A stretch of DNA of 64,000 nt, taken from Winogradskya humida (GTDB taxonomy: Bacteria > Actinomycetota > Actinomycetes > Mycobacteriales > Micromonosporaceae). This document shows positions 8,423 through 17,307 of this stretch, one piece after another; positions within the stretch are counted from its first letter, which is position 1; each line of letters starts with the position of its first letter. The DNA is taken from NCBI RefSeq assembly GCF_016862215.1, contig NZ_BOMN01000037.1, positions 1 through 64,000 on the forward strand. The letters are read 5' to 3'. Under the pieces are notes generated by a model that did not search any database, was not told the DNA's origin, and saw only the letters and a list, made by a program, of their open reading frames with translations. A program made the position numbers and the translations under genes.

Positions 8423-9268
8423 ATGACCATCGTCGTCACCGGAGCCACGGGACACCTCGGCCGCCTCGCCATCGAGTCCCTGCTGAGCCGGGGCGTACCC
8501 GCCGGCGAGATCGTCGCGGTGGGCCGCAGCGTCGAGAAGATCAAGGACCTGGCGGACAAGGGTGTGGTCGTCAAGAAGGCGTCGTACGACGAGCCGGAGT
8601 CGCTGGACGCGGCGTTCGCGGGCGCCGACAAGCTGCTCTTTATCTCGGCCAGCGAGCCGGGCCGGCGCATTCCGCAGCACACGAACGTCGTGAACGCCGC
8701 CAAGGCCGCGGGCATCAGCAAGATCGTCTACACGAGCGCACCGTTCGCCGCCACCAGTGACGCGATCCTCGTCACCGACCACCGTGCCACCGAGGAGGCC
8801 CTGACCTCCTCCGGCATCCCGTCGGTCTTCCTCCGCAACGGCTGGTATGTCGAGAACTACAACCTCCCGACCGCCCTTGACCACGGCCTGGTCGGCGGCG
8901 CGGGCGAGGGCAAGATCAACATTGCCCCGCGGTCCGACTACGCCGAGGCCGCCGCTGCCGCGATCCTCGCGGATGGCGTCGACCAGAAGGTGTACGAGCT
9001 GGGCGGCGAAGGCGTCACGCTGGCCGAGCTGGCTGCGCAGGTCAGTGAGGTGTCGGGACGCGAGGTCACGTACACCAACCTGACCGAGGAGAAGCACGTC
9101 GAGTTCCTGGTCAGCGTCGGCCTGCCGCAGGAATTCGCGGTAGTGCTCGCCGACGTCGACCGCGCGGCATCGCAGGGCGCCCTCAACACCGGCACCGCCG
9201 ACCTGGAGAAGCTCCTCGGCCGCCCGGTGACCCCGATCGCCGAGGCGGTCCGCGGCGCCCTCGCCTAG
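8423..9268 (+). CDS. NmrA-like NAD(P)H-binding quinone oxidoreductase
   Basis: 281 residues. An N-terminal Rossmann fold has the NAD(P) motif GATGHLG at residues 7-13. The middle holds KIVYTSAPFAA and VTDHRATEEAL, and the second half the NmrA/QorB signature (FLRNGWYVENYN). This family (QorB-like) uses NADPH to reduce quinones or acts as a redox sensor. It is divergent from the HxlR regulator, as in known quinone- or aldehyde-responsive pairs, so induction by electrophilic stress is inferred. A strong terminator follows 16 nt after the stop. Confidence 0.85.
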   Translation: MTIVVTGATGHLGRLAIESLLSRGVPAGEIVAVGRSVEKIKDLADKGVVVKKASYDEPESLDAAFAGADKLLFISASEPGRRIPQHTNVVNAAKAAGISKIVYTSAPFAATSDAILVTDHRATEEALTSSGIPSVFLRNGWYVENYNLPTALDHGLVGGAGEGKINIAPRSDYAEAAAAAILADGVDQKVYELGGEGVTLAELAAQVSEVSGREVTYTNLTEEKHVEFLVSVGLPQEFAVVLADVDRAASQGALNTGTADLEKLLGRPVTPIAEAVRGALA

Positions 9269-9284
9269 CTTCAGGGATTTTTTT

Positions 9285-9319
9285 AGGGGCGTCACCGGAT
9301 TACCGGTGACGCCCCTTTG
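9285..9319 (+). terminator. Rho-independent terminator
   Basis: Perfect 14-bp stem AGGGGCGTCACCGG / CCGGTGACGCCCCT with an ATTA loop, followed by TTT. It closes the quinone oxidoreductase gene. Confidence 0.85.
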
Positions 9320-9389
9320 TAACGACTGCCCACTTCCGGCCCATCTTGAGCCGGCCCCTCGTTCAGCCGTACGTTTTACTACGCCCTAC

Positions 9390-9689
9390 TCAGGCACCAT
9401 AGCTCGGCGGCGGCGGGGGATTGCGCCGCGTGGTCTCACGGTATTCCTGCACGACCTCACCGTCGTTGCGGTAGACCGGCTCCTCACGGATGACCGGGCG
9501 CTCGTCGACCACCGCTGCGGGACGGCGGCGGCTGTTCCAGAAGTAGAGCGTGAGAACAAGACCGACCAGTCCGGCCAGCATCAACACGTAGCCCACCACG
9601 TTGATGTCCAGGCCGCTGATGTTGGCGTTGACCGCGAACGCGAGGATCGCTCCCAGCGCCAGTAGGAAAATGCTTCCGCCGATGCCCAT
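9390..9689 (-). CDS. DUF6458 small membrane protein
   Basis: 99 residues from the ATG at 9689, chosen for the GGGAGG ribosome site 6 nt upstream. Two membrane helices (GGSIFLLALGAILAFAV and VVGYVLMLAGLVGLVLTLYF) flank a short outer loop; a charged, proline-rich tail with RRNPPPPPSYGA follows. This arrangement matches the actinobacterial DUF6458 family. The function is unknown. It is transcribed alone, divergent from the SixA gene. Confidence 0.8.
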   Translation of the reverse strand: MGIGGSIFLLALGAILAFAVNANISGLDINVVGYVLMLAGLVGLVLTLYFWNSRRRPAAVVDERPVIREEPVYRNDGEVVQEYRETTRRNPPPPPSYGA

Positions 9690-9792
9690 GATGGACCTCC
9701 CTGGCTCGTCGCTGCCGCTTCGAGCCGCGGCAATATGTCGATACGTGTGTCTACCCACGTGACGGAAGGCTCAATCAGGCAAGCTTGGACCC

Positions 9793-10308
9793 ATGACCGC
9801 GAGAACCCTTGTCCTGTTGCGCCATGCCAAGGCGGAGGACCCCGGTGACCTGCTCGACTTCGAGCGTCACCTGACCGACGGCGGACGTGCGGACGCCGAC
9901 GCCGCCGGAGCCTGGCTGGCCGACGAGCGGCTGAATCCGCGGCTGGTGATCTGTTCGCCGGCCACCCGGACCAGACAGACGTGGCAGGGAGTGTCGGTCG
10001 CGCTGGCTCAGGCCGCACCGGACAACGGGTCGTCCGAGGTCCATTACGAGACCGGCTTGTACGACGGCGGGCGTACCGAGGTCATCGACCTGCTCCGCGC
10101 CGTCCCCGACACCGTACGCACGGTCCTGGTCATCGGTCACAATCCGACCATGTCCGATGTGTCTATTTTGCTACGCCCGTACGAGGGTGGCGGTGTTGTC
10201 GAGGGTCTGAAGACGTCCGGTCTCGCCGTGCACCGCTTCGAGGGCTCGTGGTCCGACACCGAGCCCGGCGCGCTACCCCTGATCACATCGCACACCGCGC
10301 GCGGCTGA
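9793..10308 (+). CDS. sixA: SixA-type phosphohistidine phosphatase (histidine phosphatase superfamily)
   Basis: 171 residues. The catalytic RHG-type motif is LVLLRHAKAE at residues 6-15 (His phospho-acceptor). The second histidine lies in VLVIGHNPTMSD at about residue 115, and CSPATRTRQTW carries a phosphate-binding arginine. SixA removes phosphate from phosphohistidine in signalling or PTS proteins; the actinobacterial target is not known. Single gene, closed by a shared bidirectional terminator. Confidence 0.85.
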   Translation: MTARTLVLLRHAKAEDPGDLLDFERHLTDGGRADADAAGAWLADERLNPRLVICSPATRTRQTWQGVSVALAQAAPDNGSSEVHYETGLYDGGRTEVIDLLRAVPDTVRTVLVIGHNPTMSDVSILLRPYEGGGVVEGLKTSGLAVHRFEGSWSDTEPGALPLITSHTARG

Positions 10309-10325
10309 CCTTCTTCCAGGCATGG

Positions 10326-10359
10326 AAAAGCCGGCGGACACCGTTGTCCGCCGGCTTTT
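10326..10359. terminator. Bidirectional terminator between convergent genes
   Basis: Perfect 15-bp stem AAAAGCCGGCGGACA / TGTCCGCCGGCTTTT with a 4-nt CCGT loop. It has A-tract and T-tract edges, so it can stop both sixA and the leftward acyl-CoA dehydrogenase gene. Confidence 0.9.
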
Positions 10360-10376
10360 CGTCCTTGCGCTTTTGC

Positions 10377-12233
10377 TCAGAAGGCCTCTTCGGGAAGGTC
10401 CATCACGTCGAGGGTGGTGTTCTCGATGATCCGGCGGTCCGAGCCGATCCGGGGCAAGACCTCGCGGGCGAAGAACCGCGCCGCCGCGACCTTGCCCTCG
10501 TAGAAGGCCTTGTCACTGGTGGTCAGCTCGGTGCCGAGCTGCTTGAGGGCGACCTCGGCACCGCGCAGCAGCAGCCACGCGACCGTGACGTCACCCAGGG
10601 CCAGCAGCACCCGGCGTGAGGTCAGCCCTACCCGGTAGAGCTCGCGGGTGTCACCGCCCTGCACCGCCTGCAGCCAGGTCATCTCGATGCCGAGGATGGC
10701 CTGCAGCTCGCCCAGTGCCTTGCCCAGCGACTGCCGTTCGACCTTGAGCTGACCGTTGCCGGCCTCGCTGTCGATGAACTCCTGCATCTCGGTCGCGATG
10801 GTGGCCAGCGAGACGCCGCCGTCCTTCACGATCTTGCGGAAGATCAGGTCGAGGCTCTGGATCGCGGTGGTGCCCTCGTACAGCGTGTCGATCTTGGCGT
10901 CGCGGACGTACTGCTCGAGCGGGTAGTCCTGCAGGAAGCCGGAGCCGCCGTAGGTCTGCAGCGACTCGTGGCCGAGCATCTCGTACGCCCGCTCCGAGCC
11001 GACGCCCTTGACCAGCGGGAGCAGGAGGTCGTTGACCCGGCTGGCCGCCTTCGCCGCCTCGGTGTCTCCCGCGGCCTGGGCGATCGCGACCTTGTCCTGC
11101 CAGGTCGCTGTGTAGATGACCAGAGAGCGCAGGCCTTCGGCGTACGCCTTCTGCAGCATCAGCGAGCGCCGCACATCCGGGTGATGCGTGATCGTGACGC
11201 GGGGTGCCGCCTTGTTGGAGTTCTCCGTCAGGTCGGCGCCCTGCACGCGGTTCTTCGCGTACTCCAGGGCGTTCTGGTAGCCCGTCGAGAGGGTGGCGAT
11301 CGCCTTCGTGCCGACCATCATCCGGGCGTACTCAATGATCATGAACATCTGCCGGATGCCCTGGTGGACGTCGCCCAGCAGCCAGCCCTTGGCCGGGGTG
11401 CCGTGCTCGCCGAAGGTCATCTCGCAGGTGTTGGAGACCTTCAGGCCCATCTTGTGCTCGACGTTCGTGGCGTAGACGCCGTTACGTTCGCCCAGCTCGC
11501 CGGTCTCCGCATCGAAGTGGAACTTCGGCACGATGAACAGCGACAGGCCCTTGGTGCCGGGGCCACCCACGCCGTCGACGCCGACCGGGCGCGCGAGCAC
11601 GTAGTGGATGATGTTGTCGGTGAGGTCGTGCTCACCCGAGGTGATGAAGCGCTTCACCCCTTCGATGTGCCACGAGCCGTCCTCCTGCTGGATGGCCCGG
11701 GTGCGGCCGGCGCCGACGTCGGAACCCGCGTCGGGCTCGGTGAGCACCATCGTCGAGCCCCACTGCTTGTCGACGAAGAGCTTGGCCCACTTCTTCTGCG
11801 CCTCGGTGCCCTCGACCTCGACGACGTGCGCGAAGGAAGGGCCGGAGGAATACATCCAGACCGGGGCATTCGCCCCCAGGACCTGCTCGGCGATGGCCCA
11901 CCACAGCACCCGCGGCGCGAGCGTGCCGCCGAGGCTCTCGGGCAGGTCGAGCCGCCAGAACTCGGACGCCATGAAGGTGGCATACGACTTCTTGAACGAC
12001 TCGGGCAGCGGCGCGGTGTGATCCGCCGGGTTGAACTTGGGCGGGTTGCGGTCCGAGTCGGTGTAGCTGGCCGCGAGGTCCTCCCGGGCGAGCCGGTTGA
12101 CCTCGGTGAGGACGTCGCGCGCGGTTTCCGCGTCGATGCCGTCGTACGGCGCCTGGCCGAACGCACGATCCGCCCCGAAGACCTCGAAAAGGTTGAATTC
12201 GAGATCACGCAGGTTGCTCTTGTAGTGAGTCAT
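10377..12233 (-). CDS. Large acyl-CoA dehydrogenase (FadE5-like)
   Basis: 618 residues, longer than the usual 380-400. It has an N-terminal extension ([17 protein letters not shown]), a mid domain with the flavin/substrate motif [14 protein letters not shown], and a helical domain with the catalytic glutamate in [12 protein letters not shown] near residue 455, followed by an extra C-terminal helical domain. This is the architecture of the long-substrate FadE5/AcdB class. It would catalyse alpha,beta-dehydrogenation of fatty acyl-CoA with FAD, passing electrons to ETF. It is alone in its transcription unit, with a palindrome upstream suggesting repressor control. Confidence 0.9.
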   Translation of the reverse strand: MTHYKSNLRDLEFNLFEVFGADRAFGQAPYDGIDAETARDVLTEVNRLAREDLAASYTDSDRNPPKFNPADHTAPLPESFKKSYATFMASEFWRLDLPESLGGTLAPRVLWWAIAEQVLGANAPVWMYSSGPSFAHVVEVEGTEAQKKWAKLFVDKQWGSTMVLTEPDAGSDVGAGRTRAIQQEDGSWHIEGVKRFITSGEHDLTDNIIHYVLARPVGVDGVGGPGTKGLSLFIVPKFHFDAETGELGERNGVYATNVEHKMGLKVSNTCEMTFGEHGTPAKGWLLGDVHQGIRQMFMIIEYARMMVGTKAIATLSTGYQNALEYAKNRVQGADLTENSNKAAPRVTITHHPDVRRSLMLQKAYAEGLRSLVIYTATWQDKVAIAQAAGDTEAAKAASRVNDLLLPLVKGVGSERAYEMLGHESLQTYGGSGFLQDYPLEQYVRDAKIDTLYEGTTAIQSLDLIFRKIVKDGGVSLATIATEMQEFIDSEAGNGQLKVERQSLGKALGELQAILGIEMTWLQAVQGGDTRELYRVGLTSRRVLLALGDVTVAWLLLRGAEVALKQLGTELTTSDKAFYEGKVAAARFFAREVLPRIGSDRRIIENTTLDVMDLPEEAF

Positions 12234-12260
12234 GTGTTCTGGCCCCGCTCTCAGGACGCG

Positions 12261-12277
12261 AGTTACCCGTCAGTAAC
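12261..12277. promoter_or_regulatory. Candidate operator upstream of acyl-CoA dehydrogenase
   Basis: AGTTAC and GTAACT are perfect 6-bp arms around a 5-nt centre (CCGTC plus shared A), 28 nt before the start codon. A TetR/FadR-like site is plausible; the regulator is unknown. Confidence 0.4.
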
Positions 12278-12493
12278 TAACACTGTATTACCGCGCAGTA
12301 GTCATCGACAAGTCGCCGCCGATCAAAAGGTTGTGCGCCGACTTGGGGGCTAAACGTCTCCGATCGGGTGGGAGGCACGACAACCTTTCGGACATTTGCG
12401 AGCGACCGCACCCCCGGGACGTATCGACGCGGGAAGAGGCTCGTTTCTCCGTGTGTACGCGCAGGACGTACGCAGACCCGGGGAGGTCACGTC

Positions 12494-12733
12494 ATGTTCG
12501 CCACGATCAAGAGTCTGATTCCGGAGCCTCGCCAGGCGGACCAGCCGCGCCACTACGTAGGTCGGCACCGGCAGCCTGAGACCGTCTCCGCCAGGGCCGT
12601 CGTGCCGGCCCCTGCAGCGCCCTCGTCCCACGAGTCGATCCCGGCAACGGCGCCGGATTCGCCCGTTTCCCTGGCCAGTGTTGGTAGTGACTCCCACGAT
12701 CCGGGCGAACCGGTCGAGGAGCCCGCGGCCTAA
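12494..12733 (+). CDS. Small hypothetical protein
   Basis: 79 residues from the ATG at 12494, supported by GGGAGG 8 nt upstream. The N-terminus MFATIKSLIPEPRQADQPRH is polar and basic, then Pro, Ala and Ser dominate, ending in an acidic tail EPVEEPAA. No membrane helix or known domain is seen. The last 4 nt overlap the convergent phosphatase gene. The good ribosome site supports real expression, but no function can be assigned. Confidence 0.55.
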   Translation: MFATIKSLIPEPRQADQPRHYVGRHRQPETVSARAVVPAPAAPSSHESIPATAPDSPVSLASVGSDSHDPGEPVEEPAA

Positions 12734-13857
12734 CTGCCGGCCGCGCCAACTTCCCAGCTCGGCATCGGTACGCCCGGACCTCCGTCAGGCCCGGAGTACT
12801 CGAGCAGCACGAGGGCGATGTCGTCCTCGAGCCGCCCGCGCACCCAGTCGACGAGAGCGGTCTCCAACGACGCAAGACCGTCGCCGACCGTGCCGTGCCC
12901 GAGCAGCCGCCACGCCCGATCCGCCGTCGGGAAGAACTCGCCGTCCCGCCGCGCCTCGCCCAGGCCATCGGTGAAGAGCAGCAGCCGGTCGCCCGGCTCG
13001 AGCCGCTCGACCCGGGGCCGGGCCACGGGCATGAAGCCCAGCGGCGGCGCGGGCGACGGCGGTTCCAACGCGATCACCTGGCCCCGGCGCAGAAGGAGGG
13101 GCGCCGGGTGTCCACAGTTGACGATGGTCAGCGTGCCGCCGCGCTCCTCGATGAGGGCGGCGGTCACAAAATCCTCGTCGCCGACACTGCGGGCCACGGC
13201 GCGGTCCAGGTCGGTGACGATGGCGCGCAGATCGGCCCGCTCATAGGCGACGTGCCGGTAGGACCCGAGCACGATGCTGGCCAGGCGGACGGCGTCCAGG
13301 CCCTTGCCTCGTACGTCTCCGATGATGATCCGTACGCCGTACGGCGTGTCCAGGGCCTCGTACAGGTCCCCGCCGATGTCAGCGGCCGTGGATGCGGAAA
13401 TGTAGCGGTCGGCCACCGCCAGCGGCCCGATCTGCGGACCCAGCGGGCGCAGTACCGCCTGCTGGGCCACCACGGCCAGCCGCCGCAGCTCCTCGATCCG
13501 CAGGTCCTGCCGCTGCCGGGTGCGCGCGACAACCGCCGCGAGCCCGGTGCCGAGCGCGATCGCGAGCACGTTGACCATCGCCGCCGGATCCACGTTGCCG
13601 CTGGTCGCGACGAAGACGGCCCCCACCACGGTGGCGAGCACACCCACACCAACCACGGGCTGCCAGTATGCGAACACAGCAGCCACGATCGGCACTATCG
13701 CAAAGAGACCCACGAACCTCGACAGGCCGTGATCCGCCGCTGACAGTCCGGCGATGACCACGAGCAGCACAAGGGCCGCGCCGATACCGGCACGGGAACC
13801 TGGAGTGATCGGGCGACGACCCGACGGCAATGTAGGCATGGGTACGCCGAACAGCAT
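12730..13857 (-). CDS. Membrane-linked SpoIIE-type PP2C serine phosphatase
   Basis: 375 residues. The N-terminal part has four or five hydrophobic segments (ALVLLVVIAGLSAA through MVNVLAIALGTGLAAVVA), and then a SpoIIE/PPM phosphatase domain from about residue 150: ADIGGDLYEA, IIIGDVRGKGLDA, LLLFTDGLGEARR and LEDDIALVLLEY carry the metal-binding aspartates. Such proteins dephosphorylate anti-anti-sigma factors in partner-switch systems; no anti-sigma or STAS gene is adjacent, so the partner is unknown. The ATG at 13857 is used; an internal ATG at 13839 is also possible. Confidence 0.85.
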   Translation of the reverse strand: MLFGVPMPTLPSGRRPITPGSRAGIGAALVLLVVIAGLSAADHGLSRFVGLFAIVPIVAAVFAYWQPVVGVGVLATVVGAVFVATSGNVDPAAMVNVLAIALGTGLAAVVARTRQRQDLRIEELRRLAVVAQQAVLRPLGPQIGPLAVADRYISASTAADIGGDLYEALDTPYGVRIIIGDVRGKGLDAVRLASIVLGSYRHVAYERADLRAIVTDLDRAVARSVGDEDFVTAALIEERGGTLTIVNCGHPAPLLLRRGQVIALEPPSPAPPLGFMPVARPRVERLEPGDRLLLFTDGLGEARRDGEFFPTADRAWRLLGHGTVGDGLASLETALVDWVRGRLEDDIALVLLEYSGPDGGPGVPMPSWEVGAAGS

Positions 13858-13927
13858 GCCTGATGGACTTGAGCAACGGCACCAAGTTGACCCGTTGTCC
13901 GATCGGGTTCTAACCGGTCGTACCTTT

Positions 13928-13944
13928 ACACTCTCACGGAGTGT
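13928..13944. promoter_or_regulatory. Inverted repeat over the phosphoribosyltransferase start
   Basis: ACACTC-TCACG-GAGTGT, perfect 6-bp arms, the right arm covering the GTG start. It could be an operator or a short hairpin masking translation start. Confidence 0.35.
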
Positions 13945-14471
13945 CAGCTGATCTCCGCGCCCTGTTGATCGCCGCGTTCCGCTGGACCGATCCCCCTGGC
14001 GGTGCCGTCCTCGTCAGCGACCGGTCCGGATGGTGGCGCGATCCCCGGATCCTGGACGGCCTGGGTCCCGCGCTCGCCGGCCTCTTCCCCGGCTCACCGA
14101 CCGTCGTCGTGTCGCCCGAGGTCACGGGGTTTCTCATCGGACCGCTGGTCGCGCGTGCGGCGGGCGCGGGCTTCGTGGAGGCGTACCGGCAAGGGGCCCG
14201 GCGCCCGATCGCCGAGCCGATGACCTGGGTGGAGATCCCCGCGGATCACCGCGGGGAGCCCCAGCACCTGGGCGTGCGAACCCATCTGATCGGTACGCAC
14301 GACCGCGTGCTCATCGTCGACGACTGGGCCTCGACCGGCGCCCAGTCCCGAGCCCTGTCCACACTCATCCGGAGTCTCGGCGCCACGGTCATCGGCACCG
14401 CCGTGATCGTGAACGAATGTCCCCCGTCCGTGGACGACATCCGCGGCCTGCTCGACGGAGCCGACCTCTAA
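13941..14471 (+). CDS. Phosphoribosyltransferase-family protein
   Basis: 176 residues. The PRPP-binding loop is clear: VLIVDDWASTGAQSRAL at about residues 122-138 (two aspartates, then the STG turn). The upstream strand VVVSPEVTGFLIGPLVARAAGAGF resembles adenine phosphoribosyltransferase. It could salvage a purine base or act in a secondary role; the substrate cannot be read. GTG start. The 3' end overlaps the convergent YCII gene by 4 nt. Confidence 0.75.
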   Translation: MSADLRALLIAAFRWTDPPGGAVLVSDRSGWWRDPRILDGLGPALAGLFPGSPTVVVSPEVTGFLIGPLVARAAGAGFVEAYRQGARRPIAEPMTWVEIPADHRGEPQHLGVRTHLIGTHDRVLIVDDWASTGAQSRALSTLIRSLGATVIGTAVIVNECPPSVDDIRGLLDGADL

Positions 14472-14755
14472 GCCGGGCTCTTCCAATCAGCCAGCACGCC
14501 GCGGGTGGGCTGCCAGCCGATCGCGTCATACTCCGCCAGGCCACGCAGGACATACGGGTCCTGGGCGATCAACGCCTCCGCCTCGGCCCGGGTGTCCACA
14601 GCGAGCAGGATGATGCCGCCGGTCACCGGGTCCTGCCGGCCCGCCGAAGGCACCAGACCGCGCTCCTCGAGCCCGGCGACGAACGCCAGGTGATCGTCGC
14701 GAGCCTCGTCCACCGTCTCGAGCGGCGCCAGATAGGTCGAGATCATCAGGTACAT
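14468..14755 (-). CDS. YCII-related protein
   Basis: 95 residues from the ATG at 14755 (GGGAGA upstream). The ferredoxin-like YCII fold is recognisable: MYLMISTYLAPL, DDHLAFVAGLEERG with the conserved histidine-aspartate pair, GGIILLAVDTRAEAEALIAQDPYVLRGLA. The enzymatic role of stand-alone YCII proteins is uncertain. It lies 19 nt downstream of dcd on the same strand, so co-transcription with dcd is likely. Confidence 0.8.
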   Translation of the reverse strand: MYLMISTYLAPLETVDEARDDHLAFVAGLEERGLVPSAGRQDPVTGGIILLAVDTRAEAEALIAQDPYVLRGLAEYDAIGWQPTRGVLADWKSPA

Positions 14756-14774
14756 GGCGGGATTCTCCCAGGCT

Positions 14775-15353
14775 TCAGTTGGTCTTCCAGGTACGGAAGT
14801 TGTGCGAGCTACGACTCGGGGTCGGGCCGCGCTGCCCCTGATAACGGGAGCCGTAGACACTAGAACCGTACGGGTGCTCCGCCGGGCTGGACAGCTGGAA
14901 GATGCACAGCTGCCCGATCTTCATCCCCGGCCACAGCTTGATCGGCAGATTGGCCACGTTGGACAGCTCCAGCGTGACATGCCCCGAGAACCCCGGGTCG
15001 ATGAAGCCGGCCGTCGAGTGCGTCAGCAACCCGAGCCGCCCCAGGCTGCTCTTACCCTCGAGCCGCCCCGCCAGCTGATCGCCGAGCGTGATCACCTCAA
15101 GCGTCGAAGCCAGCACGAACTCGCCCGGGTGCAGCACAAACGGCTCACCGTCGGCCACGTCCACCAGAGCGGTCAGGTCATCCTGCTGCTCCGCCGGGTC
15201 GATGTGGGTGTAGAGGTGGTTGTTGAACACCCGGAAGAAGCGGTCGAGCCGCACGTCGATGCTGGACGGCTGCAGAAGCTCCGGCTCGAACGGCTCGAGA
15301 GCGAGGGTGCCCAACTTGATCTCGGAGACCAGGTCACGGTCGGAGAGCAGCAT
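14775..15353 (-). CDS. dcd: dCTP deaminase, probably bifunctional with dUTPase
   Basis: 192 residues from the ATG at 15353; the open frame continues upstream but without homology. Motifs: [53 protein letters not shown] and the C-terminal [13 protein letters not shown]. The last matches the mycobacterial Dcd-Dut enzyme, which converts dCTP directly to dUMP by deamination and pyrophosphate release; bifunctionality here is by that resemblance. It feeds dTMP synthesis and limits dUTP. A perfect SOS box lies 48 nt upstream, so SOS induction of this gene is possible. Confidence 0.93.
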   Translation of the reverse strand: MLLSDRDLVSEIKLGTLALEPFEPELLQPSSIDVRLDRFFRVFNNHLYTHIDPAEQQDDLTALVDVADGEPFVLHPGEFVLASTLEVITLGDQLAGRLEGKSSLGRLGLLTHSTAGFIDPGFSGHVTLELSNVANLPIKLWPGMKIGQLCIFQLSSPAEHPYGSSVYGSRYQGQRGPTPSRSSHNFRTWKTN

Positions 15354-15400
15354 CGCAACACCATACCGGTGAGGTGAAAAACGCTGGTCGGGTGGTCTAA

Positions 15401-15416
15401 TCGAACAAATGTTCGA
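15401..15416. promoter_or_regulatory. LexA (SOS) box
   Basis: TCGAAC-AAAT-GTTCGA, a perfect 16-bp palindrome matching the Gram-positive/actinobacterial LexA consensus (CGAAC-N4-GTTCG). It lies between divergent dcd (start 15353) and the PPOX-family gene (start 15429). Confidence 0.8.
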
Positions 15417-15428
15417 TAGAATCACCCC

Positions 15429-16199
15429 ATGGCATCCTGGTCCGATTTCGCCACCGCCGAGCCCGAGCTCGCCTCGGCCATCCGCGCGCTGCTCCAGCAG
15501 TACGGCCCAGGCATGGGCTACCTGGCCACCGTCCGCGCCGACGGCGGCCCCCGCGTCCACCCGGTCTCCCCCGTCATCACCGACGAGGGCCTCTACTGCT
15601 TCATCGTCAACTCCGCCAAACGCACCGACCTCGAGCGCGACGGCCGCTACGCCCTCCACACCTACCCCCCGGAAGAAAGCGACGACGAGGCCTACCTGAC
15701 CGGCCACGCCCACCCCGTCACCAACCCGGCCGTCATCACCCACCTGGCCGACGCCCTCAACGCCTCCCCCGCCGTCGACTGGCGCCTCTTCGAGCTCTCC
15801 ATCGACTCAGCCATGCTCCGCCGCCACGGCCCCGCCGGCGCCCTCCCCCTAGCCATGACCCTCCGCTTCCCTCCAATCACCCTCAAGTGGCAATCCCCCA
15901 CCCACCCGTCATCCCCCTCCACCACCACGGTCTCCCTCTCCCCGACCCCCACGCGCGCGAAGCCAGCACTAGCGACGCCCGCCGCACTCGCACCCGTGCC
16001 CATGCCCATGCCCGTGCCCGTGCCCGCACTTTCGCCCGCGCCCGCCTCTGGCTCGGCGCCCGCCCCTGCCAGATCCAGCGCGCCCGACCCCAACAGCTCC
16101 GCTCGCAGAACGCCCGATCGCGTCACCCGCACCATCACCGACCCCGCGGCCTCAGCCTCGGCCGACCGCTCAATCGCCCAGCTGACCGCACACATCTGA
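15429..16199 (+). CDS. PPOX/flavin-binding split-barrel protein with low-complexity tail
   Basis: 256 residues. Residues 1-155 are a pyridoxamine 5'-phosphate oxidase-like split barrel ([45 protein letters not shown]), a family that binds FMN or F420. The family normally ends near [14 protein letters not shown]. Here about 100 extra residues of Pro/Ala/Ser follow, including alternating PMPVPVP units, so a lost stop or late expansion is likely. The start lies 13 nt after a perfect LexA box, so the gene is probably SOS-controlled. Ligand and role are unknown. Confidence 0.8.
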   Translation: MASWSDFATAEPELASAIRALLQQYGPGMGYLATVRADGGPRVHPVSPVITDEGLYCFIVNSAKRTDLERDGRYALHTYPPEESDDEAYLTGHAHPVTNPAVITHLADALNASPAVDWRLFELSIDSAMLRRHGPAGALPLAMTLRFPPITLKWQSPTHPSSPSTTTVSLSPTPTRAKPALATPAALAPVPMPMPVPVPALSPAPASGSAPAPARSSAPDPNSSARRTPDRVTRTITDPAASASADRSIAQLTAHI

Positions 16200-16463
16200 G
16201 CGATCACCCGCGGCCACACTCCCCGAGGCCGGCTGAGCACCCGCCCCGCAGAGCGGTCTGAGCAGCGCACAACAAGATCGAACCGGAAGCAAAACACCCA
16301 AGACTCGAACCGAAAGACCACAAAACGTAGACGTCGGCCGGGCCCGCAAGCACCAAACGGGGCGCTGCCAGGCCAGGAGGAAGCTGGGCAGCGCCACACC
16401 CGGCCGACGTCTACTCGACCCGCAACCACACCACCCCCACTAATCGGGTACAGTGGTCCCGCT

Positions 16464-16534
16464 GCGGGTGTAGTTCAATGGCAGAACATCAGCTTCCCAA
16501 GCTGACAGCGCGGGTTCGATTCCCGTCACCCGCT
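16464..16534 (+). tRNA. tRNA-Gly (CCC)
   Basis: Cloverleaf folds fully: acceptor GCGGGTG / CACCCGC, D arm GTTC / GAAC, anticodon stem TCAGC / GCTGA with loop TTCCCAA (anticodon CCC), T loop TTCGATT. Discriminator T; CCA is not encoded. Confidence 0.95.
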
Positions 16535-16545
16535 CAAAGTTAGGG

Positions 16546-16582
16546 GTCCTCTATCTGCGGAGTGCGCAGATGGGGGACTTTT
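16546..16582 (+). terminator. Terminator of tRNA-Gly
   Basis: Stem ATCTGCG / CGCAGAT with a 5-nt loop, extended outward by GTCC / GGAC, then TTTT. It lies 11 nt past the tRNA. Confidence 0.7.
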
Positions 16583-17307
16583 CGCATTCTGCGATGGGGG
16601 CCGAGCCCCCAAACCCCCACGGTGCGGATTGTTGCGGTGGGTGGGTGGGCGCTCTGTGCAGCCGCGGTCTGGGGGCGGGCGCGGTCTGGGGGCGGGCGCG
16701 GTCTGGGGGCTTCAGTGGTTCGGGGTGCGGCCGTGAATCGCTGAGTGGGCGTTCGTGCTTGCTGCCTCCTTGGCGTGGAGCGCCGTTGTCTTGGGCGATC
16801 GCCGCACTGGATGGTCCGGCGCGAACGACACGACCGCCACCGTTGCAGCGCCGCGAACTCTGCGTCGGCGTGGAAGGCAAATCGGGTTGTGTTTCGCGGC
16901 CGGGCTGGTCCTTGCTGACGACGGGTCTCGAGCTGACGGTCCTGAGTCCATTCCGGGCGGCCGCCCGAGCCAGGGTCCACCGTCCTCAAGCATCGGCTCT
17001 ACGACATCGACGACAGGGATCAGCAGACCCCCGGCGGCCGCACCGCCGATGACCGCACCGCCGGCGACTTGGAAGGCGAATTTCAGCTGGCAGCGATGAA
17101 CGAGACGCTGGGTACGACAGCGTTGTTCATGCCTGCTCGCGCTGAAGTGGCTGTGGAATTTTGCTGCTGTGGAGGCGATGGGCAGGAGGCCGCGGCGAGG
17201 GCTGATCGTGTTGTCTGCGCTGTGGCCACGTGCGGGCACGGTGGGGTGCCCGTTTGGTGGTACGGGGATGGACCACTTGATCAGGGGCGGGCGTTAGCGT
17301 CGGGGTC
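16583..17307. other. Gene-poor region after tRNA-Gly
   Basis: About 725 bases with no reading frame I can support. Several open frames exist on both strands but none has a recognisable domain or ribosome site. It contains one 17-bp tandem repeat and G-rich tracts. No integrase, transposase or repeat of the tRNA 3' end was seen. Confidence 0.5.
16664..16710. repeat. 17-bp tandem repeat, 2.8 copies
   Basis: GCGGTCTGGGGGCGGGC is repeated at 16664 and 16681, with 13 bases of a third copy at 16698. The G-runs could form quadruplex structure on this strand. Confidence 0.85.

Noticed and set aside
16464..17307. Integrated element at tRNA-Gly
   Set aside because: No integrase, no second copy of the tRNA 3' end, and no foreign gene was seen; only gene-poor DNA follows.
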